Shown here: positions 27,767-37,759 of the stretch, piece after piece
Layout: each line of letters opens with the position of its first letter
Numbering within the stretch: position 1 is the stretch's first letter
Assembly (NCBI GenBank): GCA_013285505.1
Contig: CP053450.1
Span: 790,796-854,795, forward strand
Source of the DNA: Planctomycetota bacterium
GTDB taxonomy: Bacteria; Planctomycetota; Phycisphaerae; Phycisphaerales; UBA1924
Reading direction: 5' to 3'
Length of the DNA: 64,000 nt
Made by a program: the position numbers and the translations under genes
Notes under the pieces: generated by a model
What the model saw: the letters and a program-made list of their open reading frames with translations, nothing else
The model's database searches: none
What the model was told of the DNA's origin: nothing

Positions 27767-30370
27767 CTACTCCCGCGGGCGTGAGGACAGATCAGACGGC
27801 GCGAGCTTGCGGCGTGATGCGCCGTAGAGCGTGCGGGGCTGCTTGGCGGGTGCGGCCTCGGGCTTGCCATCGCGAGAGGGCTTGGTCTCGACCGACGACT
27901 CAGATCCTGCTCCCTCGGCCTTGGCTCCCTCGGACTTGGTCCCTGAAGAACGCCGGCGCCGCTTCTTCTTGGCAATCTTGCTCGCCGCGCCTTCGCTCGT
28001 CGGTTCGTCATCGTCATCGCCGTCGGATTCGGCCGTTGTGTCCTCAGAACTCGCCGCGGCCTTTTTGCTGCGGGACCGTCTGCGCTTCTTCTTGGCCTGA
28101 GGCTCGGCGTTCTCTTCGGCGGGCGTGTCCGCGTCGTCGGCGGCCTCTGCTTCGTCGTCGGTCGGACTCTCCGGAGTCGCGGCCGCCTGACCGTCCTCGT
28201 CGGTCGCGCCCTCGCCCGCGGCGTCCGCGGACGCCGACTTGCGGCGGCCACGCCGGCGGCGGCGTTTCTTCTTGGGCGCTTCCGAGCCTTCCGATTCAGG
28301 CCCCTCACCCTCGGCGTCCGGGGTGTCATCGGCGTCGGCCGTGCTCTCGGCCGCGTCAGTGTCGGCCTGAGGCTCGCCGGTGGCCTCGCCGCCGTCCTGC
28401 GTCGCGGCGTCGCCGCTCTTGCGCCTCCGCCGACGGCGCCGCTTCTTCTTGCCCTGGCCCGGCTCGGCGCCCTCTTCGGACGCGTCGCTCTCGCCGGAGG
28501 CGTCGCCGGCCTGGCTGTCGTTGCTGTTCTGGCTTTCCGTGCTGTCCGCGGCCGTCGATTCGGAGCCGCCCTCGGTCGTGGCCTCGCCGTCCTCGCCGGT
28601 GCCGGACTTCCTGCGGCGGCCGCGACGCCGGCGACGCTTCTTCTTGCCGCCCTCACCCGTCTCGGAGGCGTTCTCGTCGAACTCCTGCTCGATCGGGTGC
28701 TGCGCCGGGCCGTCGGGCTCGGGCGGCGGCGCTTCCTCGTCGGCGAACGATTCTTCCTGCGCGTCCACCGCCCACTGCTCGGCGCTGGCGGTCATGACCA
28801 CCACCTCGAGATCGCTCTCGGGGCTCTTGGGCTTGGCGAGCTTGTCGGGGTTCACGTCCACGCCGTTGGCGTCGTAGGCGTAGATGGTGTAGCGGTCGAT
28901 CGCGAGGGTGTCGCTGACGCGGACCTCGATCGACTTGCCGGTGGAACGCTCGATGCGGTTGATGCTGCCGCGGCGGTTGCTGAGCAGCTCGCCGGCGACG
29001 CGCCCGCTCACCACGAGCTCGACGCGCTGGACCTTGTCGTGCTCCATGAGCACGGCGACCTCGCGCATCGCGTCGCTGGCGACCGAGTGGGGCTTCTGGA
29101 CGAGACCCTTGCCGCGGCAGGTGGGGCACTCGCTGTAGTGCTGGCTGCTGAGGCTTCCGCGCATGCGCTGGCGGGTCATCTCGAGGATGCCGAAGGGCGA
29201 GATCGGTGCGATGCTCGACTTGGCGCGGTCGCGCTTGAGCCGGTCGCGGAAGAGCTGCTCGATCGCCTTGCGGTGCGCGGCCGAGCGCATGTCGATCATG
29301 TCGTTGATGACGATGCCGCCGAGATCGCGCAGGCGGATCTGCCGGCAGATGACCTCGACCGCCTCGACGTTGGTCTTGTAGGCGTTGGTCTCGGCGTCGC
29401 GCGCTGCGCGGCTCTTGCCGCTGTTGACGTCGATCGCGACGATCGCCTCGGTCTCGTCGATCACGAGCCGGCCGCCGGATGGCAGCGGTACCTCGCGGGC
29501 GTGGGTGGTGGCGATCTGCTGCTCGATGCCGAAGGCGTGGAAGATCGGCCGGCCACCGGTGTAGCGCATCACCTTGACGCTCGAACGGGGCGAGACGATC
29601 TTCATGAACTGGGCGGCCCGGGCGACGGCGCCCTCCTCGTCGATGATGATCCGCGTGATGTCGGGGGTGACCAGGTCGCGGAGAGCCCGCACCAGCAGGT
29701 CGCTCTCGCTGTAGAGCAGCCGGGTCCGCTTGCCCGCGGCCTTGCGGTTGACCTCCATGTTCTTCCAGAGCCGCTGCAGGTAGGCAAGGTCGCGCTTGAG
29801 GTCGGTCTTGGTGCGGTCAAAGCCTGCGGTGCGGAGGATGAAGCCGAAGCCTTCGGGCAGGTCGAGCTGCCCGAGGATCTCCTTCATCTTGCCCCGCTGC
29901 TCCTCGTCCTCGACCTTGCGCGAGACACCGACCTTGTCCATGTTCGGCATCATCACGAGATAGCGGCCGGGGATCGAGAGGTAGCTGGTGAGCGTCGGGC
30001 CCTTGGTGCCCACGCCCTCCTTGATGACCTGCACGATCACTTCCTGCCCGCGCTTGAGGCAGGCCTGGATCGGCGGACGCTCGCGCCTTGGTGTCTTCTT
30101 GCCGACACGCTCGGTCGCGTCGTCCTCGATGAAGTAGCGGGGGTGCAGGTCGGAGATGTGCAGGAAGCCGTTCTCCTCCAGCCCGAAGTCGACGAACGCG
30201 GCCTGGATGCCGGCCTCAACGTTGGTCACCTTCCCGACGTAGATGTTGTTGACCCTGCTGACCGCGTCGGTGCGCTCCGCGTGGAGCTCTTCGAGGTTGC
30301 CGTCAGAGGTGATCGCCACCCGGCACTCTTCACCGGGGACGTAGTTGATGATCATGGAAATGTCGGACAT
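27767..30370 (-). CDS. rne: RNase E/G-family endoribonuclease with long repetitive charged tail
   Basis: 867 residues from ATG 30368-30370 (MSDISMIINYVPGEE). The S1 domain lies within residues 35-130 (NIYVGKVTNVEAGIQAAFVDFG). The RNase E catalytic core has Asp residues in ETEAIVAIDVNSG (about 308) and GGIVINDMIDM (about 350), the RGSLSSQHYSECPTCRGKG zinc link near 415, and the small domain. It cleaves single-stranded RNA for mRNA decay and rRNA maturation. After about residue 560 comes a disordered tail with five KKKRRR-type blocks separated by acidic spacers (see findings). It could be named rng, but tail length favours rne. Confidence 0.9.
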   Translation of the reverse strand: MSDISMIINYVPGEECRVAITSDGNLEELHAERTDAVSRVNNIYVGKVTNVEAGIQAAFVDFGLEENGFLHISDLHPRYFIEDDATERVGKKTPRRERPPIQACLKRGQEVIVQVIKEGVGTKGPTLTSYLSIPGRYLVMMPNMDKVGVSRKVEDEEQRGKMKEILGQLDLPEGFGFILRTAGFDRTKTDLKRDLAYLQRLWKNMEVNRKAAGKRTRLLYSESDLLVRALRDLVTPDITRIIIDEEGAVARAAQFMKIVSPRSSVKVMRYTGGRPIFHAFGIEQQIATTHAREVPLPSGGRLVIDETEAIVAIDVNSGKSRAARDAETNAYKTNVEAVEVICRQIRLRDLGGIVINDMIDMRSAAHRKAIEQLFRDRLKRDRAKSSIAPISPFGILEMTRQRMRGSLSSQHYSECPTCRGKGLVQKPHSVASDAMREVAVLMEHDKVQRVELVVSGRVAGELLSNRRGSINRIERSTGKSIEVRVSDTLAIDRYTIYAYDANGVDVNPDKLAKPKSPESDLEVVVMTASAEQWAVDAQEESFADEEAPPPEPDGPAQHPIEQEFDENASETGEGGKKKRRRRRGRRRKSGTGEDGEATTEGGSESTAADSTESQNSNDSQAGDASGESDASEEGAEPGQGKKKRRRRRRRKSGDAATQDGGEATGEPQADTDAAESTADADDTPDAEGEGPESEGSEAPKKKRRRRRGRRKSASADAAGEGATDEDGQAAATPESPTDDEAEAADDADTPAEENAEPQAKKKRRRSRSKKAAASSEDTTAESDGDDDDEPTSEGAASKIAKKKRRRRSSGTKSEGAKAEGAGSESSVETKPSRDGKPEAAPAKQPRTLYGASRRKLAPSDLSSRPRE

Positions 30371-30712
30371 GCGGCTCCTTGCCGCGCAGCGAATCGTTCG
30401 CCGCGCTGTGGCGTGCCGCCGGTACCGCGTTCTGCGCCCGAACAATCCCTCTCCCCGATCCCCTCGCCGGCGCTCGCGCGCCCGGCTGTGCACCGGAGCG
30501 TGGTGACGCTCCGGCGGATCGTGGGTCTCGGCGGCGGTCGCACACAGGTGCGCCCCGGCTCGCCGGGGACGGGTGGGGCCTTGGTCAGGCCGCCGACCCG
30601 TGATGGCTCGTTCCGGCGCAACGCCGCGATGTCGGGCGTCACACCGAGTTGTCTTTCGCCCCGAGGCCGGTCTGCGAACGGTGTCCGGCGCTGTCGATGC
30701 GCCCGGTACCGT
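30371..30712. other. 342-base gap between rne and ptsI
   Basis: Upstream region of rne on the minus strand and downstream region of ptsI. I see no convincing reading frame, hairpin with T tract, or RNA gene here. Open frames in it are high-GC noise, and codon choice is unlike the neighbours. It probably carries the rne promoter and a long 5' leader, the site of autoregulation in other bacteria, but no element can be assigned by eye. Confidence 0.5.
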
Positions 30713-32483
30713 TTAGTCCCGCAGTTCGGCGGCACGCCCGTCATAGGCCTCGGGAACCAGTTTTCGTGTGCGGTCGCGAAGGTATGTCGCGGCCTGAATC
30801 TCCGAATCGAACGTCCGCACCTTTCGGGCGATCCGCTCGCACTGCTGTATCGTCACGCTCCGAACCAACCGCTTCAGATGCGGGATGGCTCCGCCGGGGA
30901 CCGAGAGCCTGCGAAGCCCAAGACCCATCAGCAGGAGAGCATACTCTATCTCGCCCGCGGCCTCGCCGCAGCAAGAAACCTCCAGCTTGCCCTCTTTGGC
31001 CGCCGCCCGGACGACACCGTGGATGAGCTGGATAACCCCCGCGTGGACCGGCTGATAGAGCCCGGCGACCTGCTCGTTGGTTCTATCGACCGCCAGGGTG
31101 TACTGCACCAAGTCGTTGGTGCCGATCGAGAAGAAATCGACCTCCGCGGCCAATGAGCGGGCAATCAGGGCCGCCGAGGGTACCTCGATCATGACCCCGA
31201 CACGGATCCCGCGATCAAAGTCGATGCCCTCCTCGTCCAGGTCCTCCATCACGTCGCGGAGCACCATCTTGGCGTGACGCAACTCCCCGACCGTGGTCAC
31301 CATCGGGAACATGATCTTGACCGGGCCCAGCGCGCTGGCCCGCAGCACCGCCCTCAACTGCTTGCGGAACTTCGGCTTGTCGGCGAGGCTGTAGCGGATC
31401 GACCGCAGCCCGAGCGCCGGGTTCCGCTCGCGGGCGCGGCGGTCGTTTCTGGCGTATTTGTCCGATCCGAGATCGACCGTCCGCACCGTCAGCGGCAGCC
31501 CTCCGAGGCGGCGCACGCACTCGGCGTAGGCGTTGTAGTGGTCCTCCTCGGTCGGCACGGTGTCCTGCGAGAGGTAGAGAAACTCAGACCGGTAGAGCCC
31601 GACGCCCTCGCCGCCCTGGGCCAGAATCGTGTCGCATTCCTCGGGGAATTCGACGTTCCCGAGCAGGGTGATGGGCACCTCGTCGCGGGTGATGCTGGGC
31701 AGCCCGGCGACCTCGGAGAGCGACAGGCGGTACGTCCGCTGCTGCTCGATGTAGCCTTCGTACTTCTTGATCTCGCCCGCGTCGGGGTTGAAGAGGATCA
31801 GGCCCCGGTCGCCGTCGACGATCACGGTCTGGCCGGGTGTCGCGGCGGCGGTGGCCCCGCTGCACCCGACGACCGCCGGATAGCCCAGCCGCGTTGGCAA
31901 CGATGGCGGTGTGGCTGGTCCGGCCGCCGAGATCGGTGACAAACCCGACGACCTTGGTCCGGTCAAACCCCGCGGTCTGCGAGGGTGTCAGGTCGGTCGC
32001 GATGATGACGGCGGGGTGCTCGAGCTCGGCGAGCTTCGCCGGGCCCGAGCCCATCAGGTGGTCGAGCAGGCGGTTGGCCAGGTCGCGGATGTCGTCGGTC
32101 TTGGTGCGGAAAGCCGTGTCCTTGGCGTTGCGGAAGGCCTGCGCCAGGGCGTCGAACGCGACGGCCACGGCGTGTTCGGCGTTCACGCGCTCGGACTGGA
32201 TCATCTCCCGGATAGGCCCGATAAGTGTGGGATCGGCCAGCATCCCTTTGTGGAAGAGGAAGATCTTCGCGGCCTCGATGCCCATTTCCTCGGCGGCCTC
32301 GCAGTAGACCCGGTCGATCGCCGCGATCGCGTCCTCGACGGCCTGGTCGAGCCGCTCCAGTTCGGCCTCGGTCTGGTCCTCGCCGACAGTCCAGCGGGCC
32401 ACGCGGTGCGGGTCGTGGTCGAGCACGAACACACGTCCGATCACGATGCCGGAGGAGACCGGGATGCCCTGGAGTACTCGCAT
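30713..32483 (-). CDS. ptsI: PTS enzyme I (phosphoenolpyruvate-protein phosphotransferase; one frameshift)
   Basis: About 590 residues from ATG 32481-32483 (MRVLQGIPVSSGIVIGRVF). It transfers phosphate from PEP to HPr. Seen: the active-site histidine in DLGGRTSHTAIVA, the PEP-binding LLGNVEFPEECD and GVGLYRSEFLYL, ALGLRSIRYSL, IMFPMVTTVGELRHAK, GVMIEVPSAAL, FFSIGTNDLVQYTLAVDR and the catalytic Cys in EVSCCGEAAG. The break near 31888 is repaired by GC (GCGGCGCTGGG). No HPr gene or sugar-specific EII is adjacent, so a regulatory PTS is likely. It is divergent from rho. Confidence 0.9.
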
Positions 32484-32536
32484 GGGTGGTCCTGCCTGCT
32501 GAGGGACGCCATCCTAGGGGGCACGCGGCTCCGGGC

Positions 32537-32565
32537 TTGACATTGGCCCTCGGATGGTGTCTCAT
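32537..32565 (+). promoter_or_regulatory. Sigma70-type promoter candidate for rho
   Basis: TTGACA (32537-32542), a 17-base spacer, then TCTCAT (32560-32565), 4 of 6 matches to the -10 consensus. It gives a leader of about 110 bases before the rho ATG at 32684. The -35 element is a perfect match in otherwise GC-rich DNA. Long rho leaders are autoregulated in other bacteria; not shown here. Confidence 0.5.
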
Positions 32566-32683
32566 TGTGGGTGTTGTCGCGGCCCGTCTTTCTCGGTGCC
32601 GCTCCGACAACTCCCTTTTATGACGGGTTGGTCTCCCGCGACAGGCGGCCCCGACTTTGTCGACTTGAGAGCATCGAGAATCT

Positions 32684-33907
32684 ATGCAGACGCTGACAGG
32701 CATCCTTGAGTGGCCGCAGCGCGCCGAGGGTCGTGTTCGCCAAATACGCGACGCGCACCCCGTCGAGCAGGCCGAAGATCCGTTCGTTCCCCTGGCCTTT
32801 GGCGAGCAGTTCAACCTGCGCGACGGGCTCGAGGTCACCGTAACGGTCGCCCACAAGAAGCCCCGCCGCCGGCGCCAGAGGGGCCGCTCGGGCGCCCCGA
32901 AGCCCCCGCGCCCCGTCGTCGAGTCGTTCGTCGCCATCGAGGGGATGCCCCCGGAAGAGTTCTGCAACCGGCTCCGCTTCGATGAACTCACCAGCATCGA
33001 CCCCGCGCCGATGCTGCAGCTGGAATATCCCGGATGCCCCGATTCCTGCCGCCTGGTTGACCTTTTCTGCCCCATCGGTCGCGGCCAGCGCGGCCTGATC
33101 GTCAGCCCGCCCAAGGCCGGCAAGACGACGCTGCTCAAGGACATCGCCACCTCGCTGCTGACCAACCACCCCGAACTGCACCTTTTCATGCTGCTCGTCG
33201 ATGAACGTCCCGAGGAAGTGACGGATTTCAACCGCACCTTCCTCGGCCCGGTGACCCGTGACCCCGAGACCGGCAAGCAGGTGCGTCAGGGCGGCCCGTT
33301 CGCCGACCGCGTGCAGGTCATCGCCTCCAGCAACGACCACGACACCCAACGCCACGTCGAGGTCAGCATGACCTGCGTTGAGCGTGCAAAGCGCATGGTC
33401 GAGGCCGGCAAGCACGTGGTCATCATGCTCGATTCGCTCACCCGCGTCGGGCGGGCGTTCAACCGCTCGCGCCAGCACGCCAGCTCAGGCCGCACGCTCA
33501 GCGGCGGCATCGATTCCAAGGCCCTCGAGGTCCCCAAGCTGCTCTTCGGTGCCGCCCGAAACACCGAGGAGGCCGGCAGCCTGACCATCCTCGCCACCTG
33601 CCTGGTCGATACCGGCAGCCAGGGCGATCAGGTCATCTTCGAGGAGTTCAAGGGCACCGGCAACATGGAGCTCATCCTCGACCGCAAGATCGCAGAAAAG
33701 CGGCTCTTCCCGGCGATCAACCTCGCCGCCAGCGGCACGCGCAAGGACGAGGTCCTCCTCGACCCGCAGACCCACGCGACCGTCACCGCCCTCCGCCGCC
33801 GGCTCATGAACATGCCCCCGCCCCAGCAGGTCGAGCAGCTCCTGGCCGCCATGAAGCGGTTCGAGACCAACGCCCAGCTTGTGGGGTCGGCGGGCGGGAA
33901 TTCCTGA
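32684..33907 (+). CDS. rho: Transcription termination factor Rho
   Basis: 407 residues, intact. The N-terminal part is short, with a G-L-E-pattern RNA-binding segment (GILEWPQRAEGRVRQIR) and an Arg-rich patch (KKPRRRRQRGR). It lacks a recognisable N-terminal helical Rho_N extension. The ATPase core is complete: Walker A SPPKAGKTTLLKDIA, VDERPEEVTDF, the Walker B region VIMLDSLTRVGRAFN, the Q/R-loop area SSGRTLSGGIDSKAL and EGAGSLTILATCL-like EEAGSLTILATCL. It forms the hexameric helicase that releases untranslated transcripts. It is transcribed away from ptsI. Confidence 0.95.
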   Translation: MQTLTGILEWPQRAEGRVRQIRDAHPVEQAEDPFVPLAFGEQFNLRDGLEVTVTVAHKKPRRRRQRGRSGAPKPPRPVVESFVAIEGMPPEEFCNRLRFDELTSIDPAPMLQLEYPGCPDSCRLVDLFCPIGRGQRGLIVSPPKAGKTTLLKDIATSLLTNHPELHLFMLLVDERPEEVTDFNRTFLGPVTRDPETGKQVRQGGPFADRVQVIASSNDHDTQRHVEVSMTCVERAKRMVEAGKHVVIMLDSLTRVGRAFNRSRQHASSGRTLSGGIDSKALEVPKLLFGAARNTEEAGSLTILATCLVDTGSQGDQVIFEEFKGTGNMELILDRKIAEKRLFPAINLAASGTRKDEVLLDPQTHATVTALRRRLMNMPPPQQVEQLLAAMKRFETNAQLVGSAGGNS

Positions 33908-34013
33908 GCCTGCGTCCAGAGGACGTGTGGCCGCTCCTAACTGCGATCAAGTCTCATTCTCAGGCCGCGGCTATACTCCTGTGCTGGAGTCCCTGTCCCA
34001 CGCGGAGGCCGAG

Positions 34014-34355
34014 TTGAGCGAGCAGAACCCGTCATCCCCACCCGGCGAGGCCGGCGATTCGACCGATCCCGGCTGCTGCGGTGCCACCGGCTCCGGGCGG
34101 GTCATCAGCCTCTGCTGCATGCTTCCGGGCGAGTGCGGCATCATCCGCCAGAACCTCGCCAGCGGGGCCGACGCGGCGTATCTGCGGGCCCTGGGCCTGC
34201 GGGTCAACCAGCGGGTCAGGCTCTGCCGGGCCTCCGGATCGTGGATCGTCGAGGTCGGGTGCCAGGGCGGCCCGGCGTGCCGCATCGGGCTGGCCAGGGA
34301 CATGGCCGAGCAGGTGCGGGTCGAGGTGGCGGTCACGGGCGGTGCGGCGACGTGA
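34014..34355 (+). CDS. feoA: Ferrous iron transport protein A (FeoA)
   Basis: A small SH3-like FeoA domain protein that partners FeoB. Start TTG 34014, preceded by GGAGG at the right distance; GTG 33981 is also in frame. Seen: ISLCCMLPGECGIIRQN, ADAAYLRALGLRVNQRVRL and GLARDMAEQVRVEV, the FeoA pattern. The N-terminus adds about 25 residues with a GCCGATG Cys pair. TATACT at 33972-33977 could be a -10 element, with no good -35. feoB starts 20 bases after the stop. Confidence 0.85.
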   Translation: MSEQNPSSPPGEAGDSTDPGCCGATGSGRVISLCCMLPGECGIIRQNLASGADAAYLRALGLRVNQRVRLCRASGSWIVEVGCQGGPACRIGLARDMAEQVRVEVAVTGGAAT

Positions 34356-34375
34356 ATCTCAGGGGTTGACCGGCG

Positions 34376-36418
34376 ATGACTGTTTCCTCCTCACCCACGC
34401 CGCCGGCGGAGCCAAGCGATCTGGCCGGCGATGCCGCGCCGCAGCCGGAGCCCCAGAGGGTCGTGCTGCTGGGCAATCCCAACACGGGCAAGACAAGCCT
34501 CTTCAACCGCCTCTGCGGCGTGCGTCACAAGACGAGCAACTTCCCGGGGACGACGCAGGAGGCACGGGTCGGCTCGCCGCGGGACCTGCCGCCGGGCAGC
34601 GAGATCATCGATCTGCCCGGCATCTACTCGCTGGAGCTCGAGCAGAGCGAGGCGGAGATCTGCCGGCGTGTGCTCTCCGGTGAGCTGGCGCCGCGGGGAG
34701 AGGACATCCGCGAGCCCGACGCGGTGCTCGTGGTGGCCGACGCGACCAACATGCCGCGGAGCCTGATGCTCGTGGGCGAGGCGACGCGCCGGGGCCTGCC
34801 GACGGTGGTGGCGATCAACCAGGTCGATCTCTCGCGGCGTCGGGGCATCCACGCCGACGAGCGGGTGCTGGCCGACCGGCTGGGTGTCGAGGTGATCCCA
34901 TGCAGCGCGCACAGGGGAGGGCCTGGATCTGCTGGCACCGGCGATCGCGCGCGCGGATACCGCACGAGAGCCCGCCGGGGAGTGAGGAAGGGCTCTGCGA
35001 TTGGGCCGACGAGCTCTACGCCGAGATGGCGGCGGGGGTCGAACCGATCAAGCCCGACACTCTCACCGACCGTCTCGACCACGCGTTCACGCACCCCGTG
35101 CTCGGGCTGGTGGCGTTCGTGGGGGTGATGACGGGGCTGTTCTGGGTGATCTTCAAGCTCGCGGCGTACCCGATGGACTGGATCGACCGCATCTTCGGGC
35201 TGCTGGGCAGCCTGCTCGGGGCGGTGCTTCCCGCGGGCCCCGTGCACGATCTGCTCGTCGAGGGCGTGGTCGCGGGTGTGGGCTCGACAGTGATCTTCCT
35301 GCCGCAGATCTGCGTGCTGTTCTTCCTGATCTCGATCCTAGAGGACACGGGCTATCTGGCGCGGGCGGCGTTTGTGATGGACAAGCTGCTGCGTCCGTTC
35401 GGGCTGACGGGGCACTCGTTCGTGCCGTTCCTGTCGAGCCACGCGTGCGCGCTGCCGGGCATCATCTCGGCGCGGGCGGTGCCCGACCGGCGCGACCGGC
35501 TGGCGACGATTCTTTCGGCTCCCTTCATGAGCTGCACGGCCCGCATCCCGGTGTACGTGCTGCTGACGGTGCTGCTGTTCCCGGGCCGGCCCGCGATGCA
35601 GGCGGTCGCGTTTACGGGGTGTTACGTGCTCGGGGTCGTGGCCGGGCTCATCAGCGCGATGGTTGCGCGGCGGACGATCCTTCCGGGCAAGAGCCGCCCG
35701 ATGGTGCTTGAGCTGCCCGCGTACCGCATGCCGAGTGTGGTCAACGCGGCGATGACCGCGTGGGACCGGGGCGTGATGTTCCTGAAGAAGGCGGGCACCG
35801 CGATCCTGGCGATCTGCATCGTGCTGTGGTGGCTAAGCGCCTATCCGCACAGCCCGCCGCCGCAGGAAGCGGTGGACATGCGGGCGCAGGCCGCGGCGAT
35901 CGCGCAGATGGACGTGGCGGCGGCTCGACGAGGCCGAACTCGGGGGCGAGGCGGCGGAGCTGTTCGACGCTGCCGCGGCCGCGGAGACGCGCCACGGCCA
36001 GCAGCACAGCTTCCTCGGTCGCCTCGGCTCGACACTCGAGCCGGTCTTTGAGCCGCTCGGGTACGACCGGCAGCTGACGATCGGCGTGATCGCGAGCTTC
36101 GCCGCCCGCGAGGTTTTCGTCTCGACCATGGCCGTGCAGGTGGTCGGTGTAGACGACGCCGAGGACGAGGGCGTGCGGCAGGCCATCGCGACGGCGACAC
36201 GTGACGATGGCGTAACGCGAGTGTTCACGCCGGCCACGAGTTGGTCGCTGCTGATCTACTACGTGCTGGCGATGCAGTGCCTGCCGACCCTCGCCGTGAC
36301 CGCCAAGGAGGCGGGCAGCTGGAAGTGGGCTGTGCTGCAGCTCGGCTGGATGTGCGGCGTGGCCTATGTCGCGGCGGGGGCGGTGTTTCAGCTGCTCCGC
36401 GTAACGGGGACCGCGTGA
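34376..36418 (+). CDS. feoB: Ferrous iron transporter FeoB (three frameshifts)
   Basis: An N-terminal G-protein domain and a C-terminal permease import Fe(II). Seen: G1 GNPNTGKTSLFN, switch NFPGTTQEARVG, G3 DLPGIYSL, G4 NQVD; then membrane Gate motifs FFLISILEDTGYLARAAFVMD and LSSHACALPGIISARAV, LSAPFMSCTARIPVYVLL and FLKKAGTAILAICIVLWWL. The C-terminus ends in two to three helices (TIGVIASFAAREVFVSTMAV; SWSLLIYYVLAMQCLPTLAV). Breaks near 34916, 34991 and 35924 are each repaired by two bases, giving HRGEGLDLL, GEAEEGLCDW and VAAALDEAEL. Operon feoA-feoB-small protein. I saw no Fur box. Confidence 0.87.
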
Positions 36419-36666
36419 TGCAGATCGTGAACGCGGCGATGGCGACCCTGCCGCGGACCGCGGCGCCTCCGAAGTTCCCGGTCGGAGACTGGCAGTTCTG
36501 GATCGTGACGACCGTCGCGATCGTCGCGGCGATCTGGCTCTTCCGGAGGCTGCTCCCCAAGCGGTTGTTCGGCGGCCATCGTCGCGGCGGCAAGCCGGCG
36601 ACGCTCACGATCGGGGGCCGCGCGGTCGCCGGCGGATCGAAGCGCAGAGACTGTCACGAGACCTGA
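36418..36666 (+). CDS. Small FeoB-linked single-helix membrane protein
   Basis: 82 residues from ATG 36418, overlapping the feoB stop (TGATG). It has one central helix (FWIVTTVAIVAAIWLFRRLL) followed by a strongly basic tail (PKRLFGGHRRGG). Many feo operons end with a small membrane protein, often called FeoC or FeoB-associated Cys-rich protein. This one has a single Cys near the end and no Cys cluster. No named family recognised; a FeoB accessory role is inferred from overlap only. Confidence 0.6.
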   Translation: MQIVNAAMATLPRTAAPPKFPVGDWQFWIVTTVAIVAAIWLFRRLLPKRLFGGHRRGGKPATLTIGGRAVAGGSKRRDCHET

Positions 36667-36711
36667 CCGCGGGTGTGTGTTGCAGCTTCGTGTTCGCGCC
36701 GGACAGCACGG

Positions 36712-36752
36712 GCAGAAAAAGAAACACGGCCGCCCGGAGGTCCGAGCGGCCG
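36712..36752 (-). terminator. Intrinsic terminator after the PEP-CTERM-like gene
   Basis: On the minus strand the stem CGGCCGC/GCGGCCG (36727-36733 with 36746-36752) is extended by an inner CGGA/TCCG stem around a GG loop. It is followed by GTGTTTCTTTTTCTGCC, a clear T tract. It lies about 45 bases beyond the stop at 36795. Confidence 0.85.
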
Positions 36753-36794
36753 CGTCGATTGTCTTGACAGAGTGCCTTGGCGGCTCTCGATCGA

Positions 36795-37596
36795 TCAGCG
36801 ACGGCGACGCATCGCCACGAGGCCGGCAGCACCGAGCAGCCCGAGCCCGGCGGGGCGCGGGGATGATCGCGAGGCTGACCTGCATGGGGTTGCCGTTGGG
36901 ATCGAAGGTCGCGACCGTGCGGATCGCGGAGAACGCGCCGGTCGAGGTGTTGACCTCACCGACGACGAGTTCGCCGGTGTTGACGACCTGGATCGCGGCG
37001 TAGAGCTTGCCGTCGAAGAACTCGGCGCCCGCGTTGAACCAGTCAAACCCGAGCCCGCCGACGAGCGTCGGGGTCGCGGTGTTGTAGTTCAGCGTGTAGA
37101 GCGAGTCGGTGTCCTTGTTGATGATGTACATCGTGTCGGACGAGGCGTCGTAGCCGGAGCCCACGTTGCCGCTGCCGAGGCCGATGTTGCCCACGGTGCC
37201 GGTCTGGGCCAGCGTGGAGAAGTCGAGCGTCAGCAGGTCGCCCGCCGAGTCGAACGAGTAGGCGGTGTTGCCGACGTAGCTGACCGACGAGAACGGGCCG
37301 CTGTTGCTGTCCGAGATCTCAAAGAGCGAGGGCGTGCCCGTCGGGTCGGTGAGGGAGTAGGCCTCCCACCCGGCGTTCTGCTTGCGGATCGCGCTGGTGC
37401 CGCGGATGACGCCGTCCGGCGCGAGCGCCGAACCCATCAGCCGGTCGGAGAGGTTGAACGTATCGATCGGGCCGTTACCGGTGAAGCGGTGGGCGACCTC
37501 GTTCTGGAACACAAAGAAGGTCGGCTCGGCCTGAGCGACGCCCGCCGCGGCGGCGATGGTGGCAACGACAACGCCAGCTTTCATGGACTCTCTCAT
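36795..37596 (-). CDS. Secreted protein with PEP-CTERM-like sorting signal (one frameshift)
   Basis: About 266 residues from ATG 37594-37596 with AAGGAG six bases upstream. The signal peptide is MKAGVVVATIAAAAGVAQA. The body is a repetitive beta-rich region (PSLFEISDSNSG, FDSAGDLLTLDFSTL, YIINKDTDSLYTLNY) resembling WD40/YVTN-type or DUF4394-like propellers. The C-terminus, in a shifted frame, is IPAPAGLGLLGAAGLVAMRRRR: a PxP motif, a hydrophobic helix and an Arg cluster, the planctomycete version of PEP-CTERM. The break near 36862 is repaired by GC or by removing one C. It has its own promoter and terminator. Confidence 0.72.
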
Positions 37597-37644
37597 TCTC
37601 TTCTCCTTCTCCCGCACGAACGGATGGTGACAAAAGTACACCAC

Positions 37645-37674
37645 ATTGTCCGGGGTGGAGACAGCGCAAGTCAA
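37645..37674 (-). promoter_or_regulatory. Promoter candidate for the PEP-CTERM-like gene
   Basis: On the minus strand TTGACT (37669-37674), an 18-base spacer and GACAAT (37645-37650). A start about 7 bases on gives a leader near 40 bases before the ATG at 37596. Local A+T is higher than in surrounding DNA. Confidence 0.5.
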
Positions 37675-37759
37675 GTGAAAATCCCGTGGGTATTTCACAT
37701 CGCGCCGGGCTGTTCGGGCTCCGGCGGGGCGGCGGAACCTGGCCACGCCGCTGGGAGCG

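Noticed and set aside
33908..34013. Fur box before feoA
   Set aside because: I searched by eye for a GATAAT-type palindrome and found none; only a -10-like TATACT.
34376..36418. feoB as three separate genes or a decayed pseudogene
   Set aside because: Each break is repaired by two bases, all G-protein and permease motifs are intact, and the same GC signature recurs across unrelated genes in the window.
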